The notes: generated from the letters alone by a model not told the origin. A stretch of 64,000 nt of DNA from Pyrocephalus nanus (GCA_038380795.1 CM076259.1:73218200-73282199); one strand, 5' to 3'. Shown: positions 38,429 to 53,159, numbered from the stretch's first letter. Made by a program: numbers and translations.

Positions 38429-41400
38429 AACCTTTTAACAAAAAATAGTATTATCATTTTTCTAGAGATAATTGAAAATTTAGGTATAGCTGTTAATTTA
38501 CTCAGAAAGTATATTTGTGAAACTTTTGCTCATTTTAACTTGACTTTTAAAACAACCTTCAAATTAGATATTTCAAGTAACTTTAAAATGCTAATTAATT
38601 GAGTCAATAGAAATACTTCAAGGTAAACTGAACTGTTAAGTAGGGAGGCTACAACAATTTTTCAGAATTCTAGTGGCAGTAAAGGAACAAATAGAACCAA
38701 CGACTTTGTAGTTAATTTCCATACCCAAGAAAAATATGGAGATAGAAGAATAAGTGGGAGAAGAAGGGAGATCACAGGGGAGAATCAGAGAATGAAGACT
38801 AGATCTAGTCAGATGTACTAAACAGTTGTCTAAATACAAGGGAAGGACTTGATGATAAATAATAGAAAATAGTGAAAGATACTGGAAAAAAGTTCCATTG
38901 GTACTTTGGTATAATAGTTTTTATAGCAGATTATTGTAGAATGGATTACTCTTTGCTGTAGTAGTTGTGTAAAACAGCTTTTGTTTTTAAAATTAAGAAA
39001 AATATATGACTCTTGACTAATTTTAAATGGTGTCAGATACTCAAACCTGCAGAGAACAAAAGTATGAACTGTTTAGTATGGGAAAACAACTTTTGATTGC
39101 CTTCCTGAATGTGCAATTTTTCTCTAAAGATGATAAGATTTTATTTATGTATTTTTTTATTTTTTAAAGTTTTGCTATAAAAAATTAGAAAGAGTGGGCA
39201 AAAAATTGCTAAAAATATTGTACTCTAAGCAACAAACAAATTAATTGAATGTGCTCAGCTTGCTTCGTATCAGGTTTAATTTCAGGTAAATCTTACTATG
39301 CTGAGATTACTTTTAAAACAACAACATCAATAATCAATTCAAATAACTAATGCCCTATTCTGTCTTGGAAGAACAGAATGGCTTTCACTGATGTAAATGC
39401 AAAGTTTCCATTAAGTTAAGAACTTGGAATTTGCCCAGAGATATATTAAACCGAGGACCACATTAATCCATGTATATTTCCTCAAAGTACACTTTCTGGC
39501 TACAGAACAATCAGGTACTAGAGCAGGAAGCACTTTTGACATTCTCCTTTTAAATCCTCTAATTAAAGAGTCAAACATGTTAGATCATAAGACTTAAAAG
39601 ATTTTAGAAGCAGCATGTCTTTAATCTCTGTTAGGTCACTTGTACAGTGACATGGAGGAACTCTAAGTCAAGAGCCTGGAGGCACTAACCAGGGGTTCTT
39701 CATGTTTCTAATCCAGGAAGAAGAAAACAATTTTTGCCAGTTTTCAATTATAATATAATTTTATATCTTTTTAGTGAATGAAATTTCTGCAGAATTGCCA
39801 TATTTTGAAATCCTGCTCTCTTCAGGAGACTAATACATACTAAGTGACATCTATAAAGCAATTAATGAATTAACATATAATACAAAAAATTATCCAATAG
39901 GACTTGTTATTGAAAAGTCAACAAACACCAGACAAAAAAAATGATAGCAATACAAATAAATACTAGATGCTTGCCACTATCATTTTTGATAGTAAATGTA
40001 ATCACAAAATTGCTATGTTTCTCGCTTTATTTAAGTAATATTACTGTATTTCTGTGGGAGGAGGCAGTTGGCTGTTTCTTTCACCTACTAGTATCTGGTG
40101 ATTTCCTCAATTAAAATCAAACTCTTTTCTCTAATTATGAAAAAAAAAATCTGTAAGAAAAATCTAATACATTGCCTCGGTTGAGGGAACATTTTGTAAA
40201 TAAGAGTAAAATGAATATGACATCTTGTAAATCATTAGGAGAAAAACAAAGAAACAAAAAGCATCAGAAACACCACCCAGAAACCTGAAATAATTTTGTC
40301 GATGGAGTCCTCATAAATATTGACAACACTTTTTGCATCTAGACTTACACTTCTGGAATTTTCTTGAGGGATCATATATGTGCATAAAAAAAGAATGTTG
40401 GATTGTTGTATAATTTATTCCATGATCTGTGGGTCTGTATAATTTTTGTTTGAAACAGTATTGTGATTTTGAGAAGACTCCTGCTATCCTTGGTCTAGTA
40501 CAGAGAGCACATTTTAGCTGTGTGAATTAGACTCCATTCGGAGAAAAATAAACCAGAAGGTCCACAGTAAGTATTCACCAAGTCCAGTGCCCAGTGGAAA
40601 AGGAACTGTAAGAGCCTTGAACAACATTCAGGGCAAGGAAAGTCAGGCTGGAGCAACAGACTAAAATGACTCTGAAATAAGTGCCCTGAACTGCACATAG
40701 TGTAAATGTGGACCATGAGCACCAACTGCTGATATCAAGTTAAATTAAAGAAAGAGCAGTACTAACTTGGTTATACTATTCTTGTTACCCATTACTCCTT
40801 TTCTCAGAGGTTGCTCAGTTGTTTTTCCATTGCAGTAAATTGCATCATAACAACATACTTTCTGATGCACCATTGACCTCACTGATTCTAATAAAATTCA
40901 ATCATTAAAATGCCATAATGGAGATTGTGAACATATTGGCTCTGTTTTTCTTCGTTTTCAGAACTCCCTGTGCTGGCAAGGACAGAGTCAAAAGCCTTGT
41001 GGTAAAAGAGACCTTTATAACCTGAGTTTAAAAAATATGGTCTCAATCTGTCAAATGTATCTAAACAGAACTAAAACTAGTCAACTCAACTTACCACCTC
41101 CCACAAGTCCAGCTTTTTTATGTATCTGTCACTGCAAGCAAGACTTTATTTCTGAGCCACACACTGATTTATGCAGCTCTATAAAGTACATGTTAATATT
41201 GTGAATATACAGAATAATGTGTTCTACTAAAGGATTTCCATTTTAAAACCATTTTTAATATTTTTAGTACTTTGAGTAAGATGTGTTTAAGACCTAATTT
41301 CCAAACTCTTAGTTTAAATTAATTTTTATCAGTCTGACCCATGCTGTATACAGCAATAGATCATTTACCACGTTAAAGACCAGGATTACCCATGAGAAGA

Positions 41401-42840
41401 AGTTTTTTCCACTTTACAAACAAGAAGAATGAATCAGGATCCACATCTAAAGGTTCCTTGAGAAGTTTTATATTGATACAAATATTTTTTAAAAAATCTG
41501 GTTGTGCAAATGAGTTTTTAAGCAATATGCAAGTAACCTTAAGGAAAGGTTGAGTTTGGAATTCAGACTTCTCAATCATTCTAAAAGTACTGATTAAGTC
41601 ACCATGTGGCATATTACTGATTTTACCACAGAAGAGAAAAAAATATCTAACAACTTTGTCAGAACTACAGTCTTTCCTAAAAGTTTCCTCAGAATAGAAC
41701 CTGTATTTATTGAAGTGCAAATAAACCGTGAAATGCAAATCAAATCCCCAGACTGAGTTAGAGGATGATGAATGCTTTTCCTAAGAATTCCTAACTGTGG
41801 GTTTAACTCTTAACATACAGCTTAACCTGCTTCTCCTTTCTAATTTTTTTCTTTCCTTTTTTTTTTTTTCCTCATGACAGTAATGAAGAAGGAACATCTG
41901 CATATAGAATTCATTGTCATGAGGATAACACTTATCATCACGAGAAAGAAGATGCCTTATTACAGTATTAATATGCACCACTGTCCAGCAGTGGTTGTAA
42001 CGTGCATACAATAGGACACAATTTATAATGAAAAACTTTTAAAGCTTGACGAACATTTCTTATTTTACTGACACTGGTCTTTAATTAGCAGGTGCCATTC
42101 TACATGACAGAAATATATCTGCATTAGGAAACTCACATTCCTTTATGAGATTAACCTTCAAAATACCAGAATGTACCACAAGGTGATGTAAGAAAATAGG
42201 TCTGCATGATAGGTTTCTGCATGATTTTTCAGCAGTTTTTGAGCAGAACAAAGAGCACTTTTACACAAGAAATTTTAATTTTTATGGTAATTATGCTAAA
42301 GTTACTGCTTCTAGTATACTCTATTTAAAATTTATGTGATTTCTTTGTTTTTGCAAACTGATTCTCTGTCTTTTGCTTGTTAACGAAATGAAACTACTGG
42401 TTAAATCTGATTAAATCTATTCAAACCAGATGCCACTGCCAAACGACACGGGTCTCAACATCTAACTAGAGAAGAGTAAATCTTTCCTTACAAACTGAAA
42501 GCCAAAAATCCAAATCATATTATAAATTTCATAACAATATGACAATCAAGCAAAAAGTGAAGGATAGCAAAGGAAATTCAGCAGTCCTGAAGTCCAGGCA
42601 ACTAGAACATGCAAAGTATTACATCCTTCCAAAATTAATGAGAACCTGCTGTAAAAAACTTTGCATGAATCTGCATATTAATTTTCCATTTGATTTCTTT
42701 CTAAATGTGTCAGCACACAGTACTGTGGTTACTATTATAAAACATTTTAACATACTTTGTAAGTATGATTTAATCCCTTATTTAGGTATGTCTCAGTTTA
42801 ATTCTACAGTTTAAATTACACCACTATTTTAAGCTCTGAC

Positions 42841-42862
42841 TTTTTTTTTTTTTTTTTTTTTT
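42841..42862. repeat. T22 homopolymer
   Basis: Twenty-two consecutive T residues. It could be the tail of a minus-strand retrocopy, but the sequence to the right is not recognised as one. Confidence 0.9.
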
Positions 42863-45800
42863 GATTCATAGTGGATCCATTTTAAATTACCGAAGATTTA
42901 GATTCTGTCCGCATTCATAATTTTGAATCTTCCCTTAAAGTTCTGGTGCCAGATAGAACTGAGAACAATTTAACACTTCTACTTGTTTGGTTAAGGCCAG
43001 TCTGGTGTAAGCACTGATCTGATTTAGAACTGTGTGTGACATTATTATACCATTGCTACAATCTTACTATGAAGGTACTATAGTATAACTGCAATGGCTC
43101 AATAAAATGACAATAGCAGATACAGCTGAAAGGGTCACTTCTGCCACGGTCACAACTTTATTCTTTATGCCATGATATCAGGAAATAGTGGTCAGTAATA
43201 GAAGTGTAACATGAAAACTTTGCCTCCTGATAATTGGATTCCATTTGTGACCAATTCCAGTCACATAGCTTAATATCATGCCAAATAACCAACAGAATAT
43301 CTGACTCTGGATTTTTCAAAGGCTGTTATTTTTCTTCTCTTTTTCTTTTTCTTCTATTTAGATTATCAAGTGCCACTCATTTAGAGTGAAAGTATTCTCT
43401 AATTTTCCTATGTGACTTGACATGTTGCATTTTCTCTGCTATTATCTGTGTAAGTAGACTTACTCAATATGACATAATGTCCTGATGCAGGAAACATAGT
43501 TTTTCTCCAAATTTCACTGGATTCATATTTCTGTTGACATCAGTGGAGTAAAAAAGTGTGACAAGATTCAGATGAGAATTAAAATATTGCCCACTGTAAA
43601 AAAAACCCTGTTATTGTATACACATTATAACACTCTTGTTTGAATTTTTAAAAGAATTTGGGCCATGTAATTGCAAGTGGTTTGGGATTGATATTCCGAA
43701 CACATAGTGTTTTTGTAATTCTTAATCTAAATAGCCATTCATGGTAGGAAAAAGTGGCCAAATATATAACTAGACAATAAGTAGACACTTTTAAAACACA
43801 CTGTGTGGATTCTGAATAGGGAGGTAATTGTTAAAGGATTCTATGCTGTTTACTGTCAGTATGCTCCCCAAGAAATAATGACTGAGTACTGATACAGAAT
43901 ACTGGGAAAACAATTTCTATATTACTAAAGCCTAGCACTTTATAACATTAAACTGCAGATCATTCTCATTATATAGTGATAGCTTTGAAATCTATGTCTA
44001 ATGAAATGTCTTGTTTTTTTCATTTTTGTTACCCCTTCTCTAGACTAAAGATTCATCATTCTGTGCTCTGAGCTGCTTTTGCAACCCCATTTATTTATTG
44101 ATTGTCTTCTCCACTGTAAAATCAAGCTTGTTAACTATGTGCTCTGGAAGTGTGTTGACACTTTTCTAAAAGCATCTGCCTTGATTTCCCGTCCTTCCTC
44201 AGGGATCTACACCATTCTTTTCCAATGCTGTCTTTAGAACATTTCAACATGAGATGTCTAGGACCTTGAAACTGTCTTTTCATTGATTTAATTTGATTTG
44301 CTTTATTCACTATATTAATTAAAAATACTATCTAATGGATTCAGCTTCAGCATTTTTTAACTATACCACCTGTACAGGTGTTTTATGTAAAATGTTAGGA
44401 GGCTATACTACATAAAAGATCAAAATGTCCTTTGAGTACATCCATTGATTTGTTTTGCACTGAAATTAAAATTATAAACAAAGACCTTTTAAACCCTCCT
44501 TTATAATTATTCTTTTGTAACAGGCATTGCATAACTGAATTGAATAATGAAGAAACTGAAAACTGATTATAAGTAAAGATCACATTTCTGACAGGGGTCA
44601 GCAGCTAGAAACTCTTAGATTTAGCAGAGTGAACTCAGAAAGTTGATAATTTTTGAAAGTGTTTCTATGTTCTTATTATTGTGTTATAAAAAAACAAAAA
44701 TTACTTATTTGTGAGGTCTGTGTACATATTTTAACCTCATTTTTCTCTCTGGAACTGAAATCCAATTCTTTATTCTGTGTTCTGCCTCATGTTGTAGGTC
44801 CTTGTCCTAATTACCATCTTTAATACTTGCATTTTTACAAGATGGAAATACTGTACAAGAATTCAGGCTTTGTACTTTGGAAATGTATAGATCAGCCTTA
44901 CAAAATCCTTATCTGTACTCTACTCTAATTCAGAAATGCACTAAGTCTCCTATATAAATCAAATATTGTTCACGTAGTATGTATTGTTCAGGTAGTAAGT
45001 ACTTTTTATAACTTAGTTGAGTATGTGCAAATCAGCCAGTTACTCCTTTTGTATTCATCAAATTCCCACATTACTTATAAAAGAGTATCTTGTCTGGATA
45101 CACCTTGTCAGCTTGCAGAAAAATGAAATAACAGTTCCCTGCAGAGATGGCTTTGTGAGTTTTGAGTGTTTTTGATATTCTGCAGGAAAATAAGTGGCAC
45201 TGTTGTACTTGAAGTACAGCTCATGCTGGGTTGATTTAGCAGATTAGTACCTAGCTCTTGCCTTTCAAGGGAGTTTCCATTTTGACTGAGTATTATAGGA
45301 TGAAGATTTTATTGTAAAGGTAAATCTTACCTGTGAGTGAATAAACCTTACTTCTGTTTTTTGTGCGTTCTCAGAGCATAATGGTCTTGTTCATGTTTTT
45401 GAGCTCATTCTTCATTTCAGATGAATGAGGAGGGACTGCAGGCTTTCTAGATATCCCATTATGTATTTATTTTTCTTCTTTTTTTTTATCTTACTTGCTT
45501 CTTTTTCATGGCTAGTAATAGGGTAAGACTTAAGAACAGGAGACTGCACATCCACATTTACATGCATCTAAACATCTTCTTCATATATATAATTGTTGGA
45601 TCCTTTCCAATAAAAGGGAAAAAAAGAGACACTTAGGCTATAAGTATTCATCTGACATATTTTATAACTCTACTTTACAGTGAGATTATCATAGTTCTCT
45701 ATGATTACTAAGAAAAAATATTAATCTTTTCTAATTAAGGATAAATATAGTAGAAATCAAAACTTTTTCATTTTTGAGTGAGTAGAGACAAAGGAATAAT

Positions 45801-45950
45801 TTAAAGCCAAGACATAGGATCCTAGGCTGAATTTAGTGACATCGATAATAGTTGTGTATAGAAAATGGAACAGTAGGGAAATTTAGGAAAAATAACTTAA
45901 AAAATGTTGCTAATTACGAAGCAGACTGTTACTTCAAAATTTCAGGAAAT

Positions 45951-46100
45951 GTTATGCATTTACATCTCTGCATAACAAGCATTTCCGCACCATGAAAGGC
46001 AATTGCACTGGTCACATTGTTCACAATGCAATGAAGCATGCAGATAAACATCTGCCCTGTGATAGAGCAGTGCCGAATATTAATGTGGTTAATGACTTGT
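45951..46100. promoter_or_regulatory. candidate conserved non-coding element with paired palindromes
   Basis: A non-repetitive block with two perfect inverted repeats: GTTATGCA (45951-45958) with TGCATAAC (45969-45976), and CATTGT (46015-46020) with ACAATG (46023-46028). ATGCAT/TGCATAA resemble POU-type octamer half sites, and CATTGT/ACAATG are SOX-type cores on opposite strands two bases apart. TTAATG occurs twice around 46079-46095. The 109-codon frame starting at 45992 has no domain and is not argued to be a gene. The motifs are seen directly. Enhancer function and conservation are inference. Confidence 0.25.
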
Positions 46101-46531
46101 TTTCTTTAATTTTAGTTTTAAAAAATTCCAGAAGACAAACTGTGTTAGATGCATACGGTGACAATAAAGTCTATTCTCATCTGTGCTTTATTTCTAGAAG
46201 CAAACCACCATTACTTTCTTTTTATATGTGTATATACATCTCACCATGTTCTAGAGGGTTTTTTTGCCGTTTTGTTGGAAAAGAAAGTTTAAAAGACTTT
46301 AAGTCATGCCCTATGAAGTAAAAAAAAAAAAATAAAAATTTTGTACCACTTCCCTTTTATCCCTCTGCTTTTGTCTGTCACTCTCACTGGGGATAACTTT
46401 TCATTACAGAAATGCAAGTGCCTACAGCAACTTCTAAGTTCTGAACTCAGAGCAATGAAAGTTATTATCATATCTAACTCCATACATCAACATAACCGAA
46501 AGACAAAAATATGTCTAAACTTCTCACTTCC

Positions 46532-46569
46532 AAAAAAAAAAAATTAAAAAAAAAAAAATAAAAAAAAAA
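46532..46569. repeat. A-rich low-complexity tract
   Basis: Three runs of A separated by TT or T, 38 bases in all. Confidence 0.88.
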
Positions 46570-48158
46570 TCCTCCAAAATTAAGAAAATATGAGTTTCAG
46601 AATTTTGGGTTGAAAGAAGCAAGAGGGATTATAATTATTTAGAAGAAACTTTTGAAAGTAATTTAAAACAAAATTTCTAATGTAAACCAGGTACGCAGTT
46701 TGAACTCTGAAATTTTGTCAGCATTTTGGCATAAAAAAATTAAGATATGCACATGCATAATCAGAGTAAAGGAACCTCAGAAATGGATTCACACATGTTG
46801 AAGCTATTTGCAGTAGGATTCCATCTCTCTTTAGTCTTCTGTAGTGATTTTATGTCTAAGCTAACTTCCTTTGACTTTGTAGGCCATGAAGAAAAACAAA
46901 TATATTTTGTACTCAATTTTGTGGATTTTTTGTTAAAAAAAATATCTATTTTATGCTAAGAAAATTGAAAACATGACCTTTTCATTGGCAGCAAAGAGAA
47001 CATAGAATGACGCACATACATATATATTTAAGATGTCTGTTCAGATTACTCCTGTCTCTGGAACTTATTAGCCCAGACATTCAATATTATCAATGGGTTT
47101 ACAGAAATTCAACAAAAATATGTTTTTATTATATGATTTTCGTAAAATCTCTGGAAGGGATGACATTATTCAGTAACTCTAAACAATACCCTACAGTGCT
47201 TATAACCACATATCATGGTAGATGTCGATGAGTGGAACTCCCATTCCTGCACTGCTTCACCATTATCCTTTATCCCTTCCATACCTTCACTTTCACCATT
47301 TTAATGCCATTAGAATTAGGAGGGCTTGATTGGCATATTGGAGGGAAGGACTTAAATGATAAGCTACAACTTACTGACATTATATATCAGTGATTCTAAA
47401 TTGTCTTTTTTTCTTTTTTCCCCTCAGACAAGTAAAGGAGGAAAATATTTGTTGAGTAGGGTTGTTGATTTTTAAATCAAAAGCCAGTAGTTTCAAAACT
47501 AGACAATTTGACAATTGGTCCCTGGTATTTTATGCCAAGAAATTAATTCTGTATATCATCAAACAATATGATAATTGTGAAAGCCATTGACTTATAAGTG
47601 CCTTCTGAATATTGGCACCATTGCTTCAGACTGTACTGCTGCTTCCTAACAATAGTACTTGAGGCTAACATCAGAGTTCACTTGAAAAAAAGTGAGAAAT
47701 GAATCTGCAGTTAATTTGGGATCTTCTGAGCCAGTAAAAATAAAATGTTTGACCCAAATACAAAATCCTAGATATATGCACATACTATTTTTTGTGTACT
47801 AAATATTTTTTACCTCATGATAGCTAAGTAGTTTCAAAGAAAGTCTACACTGAAAATGTTACTTGTATGATAACTTTCTGTCATGAACACTAAAATTATT
47901 AGATTACTTACATATGCATTATTCCTACAGAAACCTCTTGACTAAAACTTTCAATAAAAGCAACATCAAAAGATGCATTTTTTTGTAATAGCAGGCTACA
48001 GTTTTTTGCACCATTTATTTTCAGTCGTGCACAAACATGAATGAAGGATCAGGACCAAATCTACACAGGCTAGTTATGCATCCATGTAAATAATTTTCTT
48101 TGCAAAATACACAAACAATTTGTTACACAGTATTTTTATAACTGAATTTTCTTTTATT

Positions 48159-48220
48159 GTTTTGGTTTTTTTTGTTTTGGTTTGTTTTGGTTTGGTTTGT
48201 TTTGTTTTGTTTTGGGGGGG
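48159..48220. repeat. T/G tract (TTTTGG)n ending in G7
   Basis: Interrupted TTTTGG and TTTGG units ending in seven G. It has several GG doublets and one G7 run on the + strand. Confidence 0.88.
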
Positions 48221-51200
48221 TTAGTATTTTAGTACCAGAGTCAATTCTTTCAGTGGGTTCCTGTCTGTATTGCCTACTGTCTTCATTTTTCACATATTTT
48301 TACTCCTAGCCATCCTTATGCTCTGCAGAAGAACAGTACTGCCTCTTCCTCTCCCACTGCCTTTTGATATAATTATATTGAAATTACCACAACCTCTAGT
48401 TTGTCAGAAGGCAGTAAGTGCTTGGTGTATATAACCATGATCTACTTAGTCCTATTCCAAACAGAATACCTTAATGAAATGTATGATTATATTTTCCATT
48501 CAAATCATCTTTATCTCATGCCAAAGAGTGTGATTCTTTTAAATTATTATTTGGTCTGCAGTTACAACACCTAACTCTAGTCAGTAGCAGTGGCACAGGG
48601 TGCCTTCTAGAGGACACACCTTGCTGTCTTACCTATTCAATGGAGAAAATCAATTTTTTCCAGGGAGAAATTAAGAGCACCTGTATTAACCTCTGTCTCT
48701 TGATGATTCATCGGAAAAGGCTGTCATTTCCTCTTTTCCTATTAACCTTATTAACTACCTTCAATTAAGAACTTCAAATACATAGTCTAGGTATGATCTA
48801 TAAAAGCAAGGAAATATACTTCAATCCTCCTCACTTAGAATGCCCACAGTCTTGTGGATTTGTAGGAATTAAATCAGCTTCTTGCATCATGGGGAAAAAA
48901 AAAAAAAGAAAAAAGAAAAATGTGACTAATACTAGAGCTAGTGAAAGTTCCTTACATAGCTAGCTGTCTGGCTCCCTGCTTTATGATTATCTGTAATTAG
49001 AATGCCAAAATTTCAGTCAAGCTGCAGTTTTTCTGGTTTTATCTATCTCAAGTATCCTAGACAAGAAGATTATTCTTTTTGACTATGATAAAACATAAGG
49101 AATACTTTCCTAGTGGCTTCTTAAGAGCATCAGCCCTCTACGTGGACAGACACTACCAATCTGTGGAATTTTACAGGATTACTTCTGTAGTCAAGACATA
49201 CAAACACTCAAGCTGACTTTGTATCATATATTTTTCCTTAGATTTTCCCTTTCCATCTCAGGAAGTTGACTTAATTGAGTCCATGGAGATTCTTTAAATG
49301 CAGAGTAGTGTCCAGGTGATATAATGCCTGTATAAAATCTGTCTTTATGCAACCGTACCTTGCCACATCCATTTGAAACTCACCATAAGGGACATGCCAG
49401 TGACACACTGTAGCAGTCCCAAATGGGGACCGGTATCAGCAGATGCTGTATACCTATTGTAGAGCAATGCTGTGCAGGATTTATGAATGGGCTGAAATAA
49501 ACTCGAGAAAGAAAAACACATATTTCATCTAAATTTATTGAAAGACAGGAAGCAGAAGAAGATGCAGTACTGAATAAATCTCAGGGAAAAAAATAAATTA
49601 AAAACTTGACTTTGTGTTTTTAATGAATTAGCGGATTTAATGGAATCCTCTAGTTGCAATCCTGTAAATTGTATTATTCATTTTTAGAGAATATTTGCAA
49701 GAAAAGATTGACAGCTTCCATTTTGCTGTATAAAACCTTTTCAAAAGCCATGTTTTAGCCCCCACGATCTTTTCCCAGATACTCCTTGAGCAAATATTCC
49801 ACTTTTACTTCACAATTGCCTACACATGAGAAACTCCTGAGAATGTTCTGTGAGGTCAGAGAGTGATAAGACATTGTAGTCTTTGAAGCTTGCCCTAGAA
49901 AAAACTTTTTGACAGGAAAAGGTGCTTTTTTAATGATTTGACTTTGGAATTTTAAATTTCTATAAATACCATGAAAAGGCAGTTGTGTAACATAAACACA
50001 GCACAGAAAGTTTTTAAGCACAGCCACCACCTTATCAGCAAGATTCCTACAGAGCAAATGTGAAATTCAATTTTGCACAAAGGGACAATCACACAGGCAG
50101 CAATTTTATTGTACGAAAGAAGAAAGCATTTGGAGAATATATTTAGTTTGCTAAGATAAGAAGTCTCACATAAACTGAACTATTTCCTTTCGCAAAAATC
50201 TCAAGTGTGCCATTGTACTTAAAAAGGAACTGAGTTAAACAGTTTGTCTGCTCACTGAGGCACTGGAAGATACATGTAGATGTTAAACTGTACACGAACA
50301 ATTAAGACAGAAAACGTGCAGATGTGACAGACCTTCATATTTTTCTCTCATAGCTTTTCCAATCAGTCAGAAAATTGTCTGTCTGTTTCTGGCAGTAAGT
50401 ACACTATGTTACTCTGCATCACCAATTGCTTACTAAAGGTTTGTGTAGTTTCTACTGCCTAACCAAGCCCATAATCATAGTCAATTCATTACAGGGTGTA
50501 TGTCAGTCCAGTGATGTGGAAGACTATGCTTCTGACATGAAAGGGTCAGATACTAGATAAAATCTAGAGGGATATGGGCTGTGAAATCTGAGTGAGAAGA
50601 GAATCTTGGTCTCTTGAGAAATGACAAAACAGGCACTGACGTTAGTGTTTCATCCTCTGGTCTGGCCACAGCAGATGGCATTGGCAGTAGCTTTAGTTAA
50701 ATCAGACTCAAAAATAGTAATTTTCAAGGGAGTTGCTTAAGAATTTTCTGAGAAACCACTCTATAAGTAATAAAGTACAGTTTATTGCTTGACACTGTTG
50801 TGGACAGATTCAGACTCTCTTGTAGATTTCAGATTTAGATCTAGATGAGAAATATTGAAGGCAGTACTAAAGGAAATAGAGTTACTAATTTGGTGAAGTG
50901 TTTTGTCAGTTTGCCTCGATTAAGTTTCTTCAGAATTTTTACCATCTAACACAACATAGAGGAAGTAAACATTAGATCAGTCTTTTCAGTTAACTAAAAG
51001 AGAAGATTCACCTGGATGTCAACACTGCATCTCACAATATTATGGAGACTTTGATGGTCTGTCTTCAAATACACACTTTTGTGCTTCCACTGTTTATTTT
51101 CTTAATGAAATTATGGGACGAGGGATAGTAACTATTAAAGTAAATCTGTGAGTAGTGAAAATTTTAGATTTGGTGGCATAAATCAGAACTCAGGCAAAGT

Positions 51201-51819
51201 TGAAAGAAGCAGGTCCTAGATTATTTATGGGTTTGTATCTACATTTATGCATGCAAATCCGCCATTTCTCAAATAAAACTTCCTTAGTCTCTTTTAGAAA
51301 TCCACACAGTGCTGACTTTATGATGGCCCTCTGAATTTTAAGAAAAGCTGTACAAGCAATAAACTAACTCATCTTACCCTGATCAGAACACCAGATTTCT
51401 GCTACTCTGATGATTTGCAGATGCAGTAGTCATCTACTGTTGAGGAAATAGCTTTTTCTTCTAGCAGCCATTACAGACAGTCTGACAAATCTTATCAGAA
51501 TCAGTGAAAAGTCCATCCATGGTAGGCAGAGATATTTGGTTCCTGTCACGGCACAGACTGGAGAGAAAGGGTTATCCATAAGGGAAATAAGAGTGGAAAG
51601 AGCTGTTACTGTGAGGCACAGTAGGTGCAGCTTGGGTGGTATACAACTTAGATCCTATCTTCAAGGATTCTCAGATGTAGTGTATAGTGCTATAAATACA
51701 ACTGTGTCTTTACAAAGATGAAGTATCCAGGGGCTGGGTCAGGAAACATAATATCCTGTGTGCTACTGCTGCAAGGCAGCATTCAAAGTTTTGAACTTAT
51801 TTCCATGCAAGCTGTTTCG

Positions 51820-51858
51820 AAAAAAATAAAAATAAAACCAAATAAATACATAAATACA

Positions 51859-51896
<38 letters not shown>
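51820..51896. repeat. A-rich tract: (AAATA)n, (AAATACAT)n, then A32
   Basis: AAATAAAAATAAAA-type sequence, then ATAAATACATAAATACAT, then 32 consecutive A residues (51865-51896). AATAAA motifs before a long A run resemble a retrocopy tail, but the upstream 300 bp matches no gene I recognise and no clear target-site duplication was found. Confidence 0.88.
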
Positions 51897-51898
<2 letters not shown>

Positions 51899-53159
51899 TT
51901 TCCAAGATTTCAGTGCAGATTCTGCAGACTTTATTTTATATGGTTCATGGATCCTTTTTTAAAATACACCCACTGGATAATTTAAAATCTTTTAACAGTT
52001 GAAATTAGGTTTACATAAACCCTATGACTTGTTTTCTTTGACAATGAATTCCATGTGACATGAGATAGACAATTTCTCATTTTTTCTTTATTCTCCACAT
52101 TATTTTTCAATCTGTTGAATCATGTAAAATGGAAACAAGTTTTTACATTTTAAAGAAAAAAATCATCTCAATATCTTTTTGGTTGTTTCCCTTTTCAATT
52201 TTTTCAATCAGCACTTGTTACAGTTGAATCATGTCAAATGCAAAAACTCAAGTTCCCATAGTAACACTGACATAATCACAAGTGACAATAAAGCCTTTAG
52301 AGTACTTCATAGTACTGTTTATTTCATTTATGTCATTAGTTTTGTTCTTCATGTTAATCTAGTTTTAATATTCTTACACTATTTCTCCTCTGAGTTATAT
52401 TAGTTGCTATGAAACAGCAGTTGTAGATGAGGATGAAACCTATTGGTACCAAGAAGCATTGTATAAAATCAGTTTCCCTGAAATCTGAAATGCGTACTTT
52501 AGAATGTGAGCTGTCTCTGAAAAACAAAATTAAAATGTAAAAAAAAGCCCCAAAAAGTAAATCAGTAGTCAACACTGTGTACTTCAGACTGGAAGAACTA
52601 TTTTAGAATAGAATAAGCAATGAATTTTTTTGTAAAGTTTGAGCATGATATACTGCTCAGGGAATGTAACAAAACATCTTTAGCTAGAAACTGGCCTAGA
52701 GACAATTTAAGCTTCTTGAGAAGATAAATTTGAAGATGCTGCTAAAATTTAGGTAAAGAAATATTAAGTAAAAAAATCAAAAAAAAAATCAAAAAATCAC
52801 ATGTTCAACACTAAAAGCCCTAGGTTACCTCCCTGCTAGTGATGTACAATGATAATCCCAGTGAGAGACATCTACAACATGGAATGTAATATATGTTTGA
52901 TAAAATTCTGCAAAGACAAAGGACTTTATAGGTTAAAGAATTTCACAATTTCAGGAGTTGATATTTTGTAAAATGAGAAGAAAAAGGAATCATCTCAGTG
53001 TTAGATTGAAAGTGCATGATACAGAAGGTTTGTGGGGGGCTCTTAGTGCCAGATTTAGAGATGTGAGAAGGAAGAGTTGTATGGCTTATCTCAGTACCTG
53101 TCATTTAAGTTGTTGCCTCAACAGAAGCACAGAAAGTACAGAATTACACAAAAGTGAGG

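Larger units (their letters stand above)
38429..53159. other. transposon-poor AT-rich DNA, about 14.7 kb
   Basis: The longest part of the window in which I recognise no CR1 or LTR. It holds homopolymers and simple repeats (42841-42862, 46532-46569, 48159-48220, about 48894-48919, 51820-51896) and a palindrome-rich block at 45951-46100. All frames are short, the longest about 121 codons on minus at 41373-41738, without a recognisable domain. Confidence 0.55.

Noticed and set aside
42841..42862. T22 as the tail of a minus-strand processed pseudogene
   Set aside because: The sequence to its right shows no recognisable transcript. CR1 does not use poly(A) tails.
45992..46321. 109-codon + frame as a possible small gene
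   Set aside because: No family resemblance, and its end runs into AT-rich and A-rich sequence. The palindromic texture at its start fits a non-coding element better.
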